DNA from: Nitzschia sp. pyKryTriq1
Taxonomy: Eukaryota > Bacillariophyta > Bacillariophyceae > Bacillariales > Bacillariaceae
Direction: 5' to 3'
Assembly: GCA_956465555.1 (NCBI GenBank)
Contig: OY101117.1
Location: forward strand, 3,162,001-3,226,000
DNA: 64,000 bases
Position numbers and translations under genes: made by a program. Position 1 is the stretch's first letter. Each line of letters begins with the position of its first letter. Positions 63,701 to 64,000 of this stretch are shown here, piece after piece. The notes beneath the pieces were generated by a model. The model worked only from the letters and a program-made list of their open reading frames with translations, was not told the origin of the DNA and ran no database searches.

Positions 63701-63995
63701 TGGTCGTGGTCGTGGTTGCCGCCGCCGACGAGGAAGAGGAAGCTTGTACCGGTAGAGCTCGTACGCTTCCATTTCTCCTATTGGCCGGTGATGCTGGAAC
63801 ATTGCTGGTTCCCCTCGTAGTACCAGTACTCGTAGCACCAAAGGGGGACGGCCGACCTACTCGATGAATGGTACAAGTACTACTACTAGCAGACGACGAC
63901 AGAAGGTATCCCCACGTACCCTGCCGTTCCCCAAGAAACGCCACGATCAGTGTCAGTATCGGTATTGTTCGAAGCAACCGAAACCAGCCGTCCAT
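60792..63995 (-). CDS. Very long low-complexity protein with two ~60-residue modules
   Basis: 1,067 residues in one uninterrupted frame from an ATG 5 bp from the window edge, with a hydrophobic secretory signal at about residues 7-22. Most of the chain is Ser/Thr/Asn-rich with a poly-Gln tract near 182-197. Ordered islands are L-H-E-M-I-R-K-V-D-P-E-W-Y-K-E-Y (about 121-136), module A (464-523), module B (724-783) and a C-terminal Trp-rich segment (about 980-1045: W-M-D-M-G-T-F-R-D-L-L and W-R-L-N-L-Y-K-N-W-L). The modules share I-L-Y-(R/K), N-(L/V)-(T/R)-x-L-G-Y, A-I-I-V-x-D-Q-I-x-R-P-R and W-K. I do not recognise the family. An upstream exon may lie beyond the window. Plastid or secretory destination is inferred. 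Confidence 0.72.
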   Translation of the reverse strand: MDGWFRLLRTIPILTLIVAFLGERQGTWGYLLSSSASSSTCTIHRVGRPSPFGATSTGTTRGTSNVPASPANRRNGSVRALPVQASSSSSAAATTTTTTSTKNKNKNKKNNIYSLQQRKALHEMIRKVDPEWYKEYVLDILGEEEVYSKWPAVALPDHDEDLSNNVENNIEETTETLESKQQLQQQQQQQQQQQQQQIPEDDPGASTTDTPQSSSRPEIQSQEAAFSASLNKKTSPTTSSSVLKAPPSEDKDSSANQNDKVPAIISMTATIDDTNQTAPAIVNNTNGGQTIQVSNSSTIIKTAPTSIVGLNESSIAPTVSSSTMNISTVLSTTSTTTAAATTNTSTTTPSDTIITANTPDPKNLSNDEKSASPSSLKTTNVTNKTRISPPRSAAGVAVDSAKKKNQSVVEPLTSLEKQQSNAAENAKSTTANVTISATTSANNIPTARSSTKDESSSSSTNNKTILYREAKQGWKMVNLSVLTNLGYLEGEVTELLPDAVAIIVQDQIRRPRATLGLPAPWKVGPTNTRTSDQRQAMVQIVANEIEAKERIQKLQEQEPVRSFNKRSPPTPSTVGRTLPPVTRIKPPATSSKAEVPDRNESSSTERTSGAELSSKATSRSSATNNSSIKSPAVAATKDEDEDDTQDSSLKVPTADGKSPKIPDQDNTRLGESNSKIIETKQDKVRIPTAAADKRPTVTATTSTNPSDMKAKKDGNQEDEADERVILYKDIGKTLVLVPLANVTRLGYQVEEIQALQGEALAIIVADQISRPRMGIPPQWKLADPISSGKSEIEFVDTLEEAETRVEAEKMARRRRQTVESESTKAAYRSRQVDTDGITDEAMPRENTSDPKRPMSKEKQSNEPQLSSNEKRTGRASRRQSREEDDAVIRRPKSSAAGTLEDSRDGKGSRSSRKVEEDDSEGRRRSRRDKINEDGSPKRIYNARTIPNRREQDALPDPPDPNSPIWMDMGTFRDLLRSEAELRLRILGDDWAPTVKQESDWRLNLYKNWLWTLHNGVGESIVPPSRYERARKTKERRQQDEVEEPTLSGGRSSSRKTPPRKRRPKGDM
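63406..63453 (+). repeat. CTG/TTG repeat coding poly-Gln on the minus strand
   Basis: About sixteen consecutive GTT/GCT-phase units; on the minus strand these are mixed CAA and CAG codons for an almost unbroken Gln run. Confidence 0.9.
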
Positions 63996-64000
63996 TCGAA

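Noticed and set aside
1-64000. tRNA, rRNA or snRNA genes
   Set aside because: No GGTTCGANTCC-type B box with a matching A box and acceptor stem was found by eye on either strand; a tRNAscan-SE or Rfam search would be decisive.

Overview
The window reads as nuclear DNA of a diatom, probably a pennate one; no species can be named from sequence alone. Three lines of evidence support this. First, it carries a fucoxanthin-chlorophyll a/c light-harvesting gene and a Psb27 gene whose pre-proteins start with an ER signal followed by an A-F-A-P plastid-entry motif, typical of red-derived secondary plastids. Second, it has several heat-shock-factor genes, a family strongly expanded in diatoms. Third, genes are compact, with few short GT-AG introns (85-190 bp), and are separated by AT-mixed intergenic DNA.

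Layout. 0-3 kb: the 3' end of an aldehyde dehydrogenase and a decayed, possibly mobile locus (a zinc-knuckle gene and a P2X7-tail-like fragment). 3.8-8 kb: a secreted tandem GH99-like protein, tail-to-tail with a type II membrane sulfotransferase. 9.3-13 kb: ribosomal protein S12 and a large heat shock factor. 15-20 kb: an MBOAT/wax-synthase-like acyltransferase, an F-box-like protein and a reverse transcriptase fragment. 20-25 kb: a tandem pair of unknown multispan membrane proteins, a flavin split-barrel protein and an Lhcf-type antenna protein. 26-31 kb: a class C GPCR and a plastid-targeted 19-residue-repeat protein. 31.8-34.5 kb: two tandem heat shock factors. 35-41.5 kb: a fused mitochondrial pyruvate carrier, an SGNH/PC-esterase-like protein, an ankyrin protein and a D-serine dehydratase. 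42-49.5 kb: a TPR-like protein, an F-box/WD40 protein, a small unknown protein and a SAL1-type nucleotidase. 49.5-52.2 kb: a transposable-element patch with a 1.5-kb element bounded by perfect 45-bp inverted repeats. 53-64 kb: Psb27, a nucleotide-sugar transporter, a tandem pair of CRAL-TRIO-like genes and a very long low-complexity protein with two copies of a ~60-residue module.

The genes do not form a pathway; this is an ordinary eukaryotic neighbourhood with three tandem gene families. The most striking gene lies at 35.3-36.4 kb. It reconstructs as a single polypeptide holding an MPC1-like unit, an extra hydrophobic segment and an MPC2-like unit. This is a 3+1+3 layout like a SWEET transporter, whereas MPC1 and MPC2 are normally separate subunits. 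Other leads are the intergenic enrichment of short self-complementary words (GTACCGGTAC, AGTACT, CTACTAGTAG), the TTAA-bounded element, a 162-bp promoter duplication and a degenerate second GH99-like domain.

Exon boundaries were read by eye from splice signals and reading frame; no alignment or transcript data were available.
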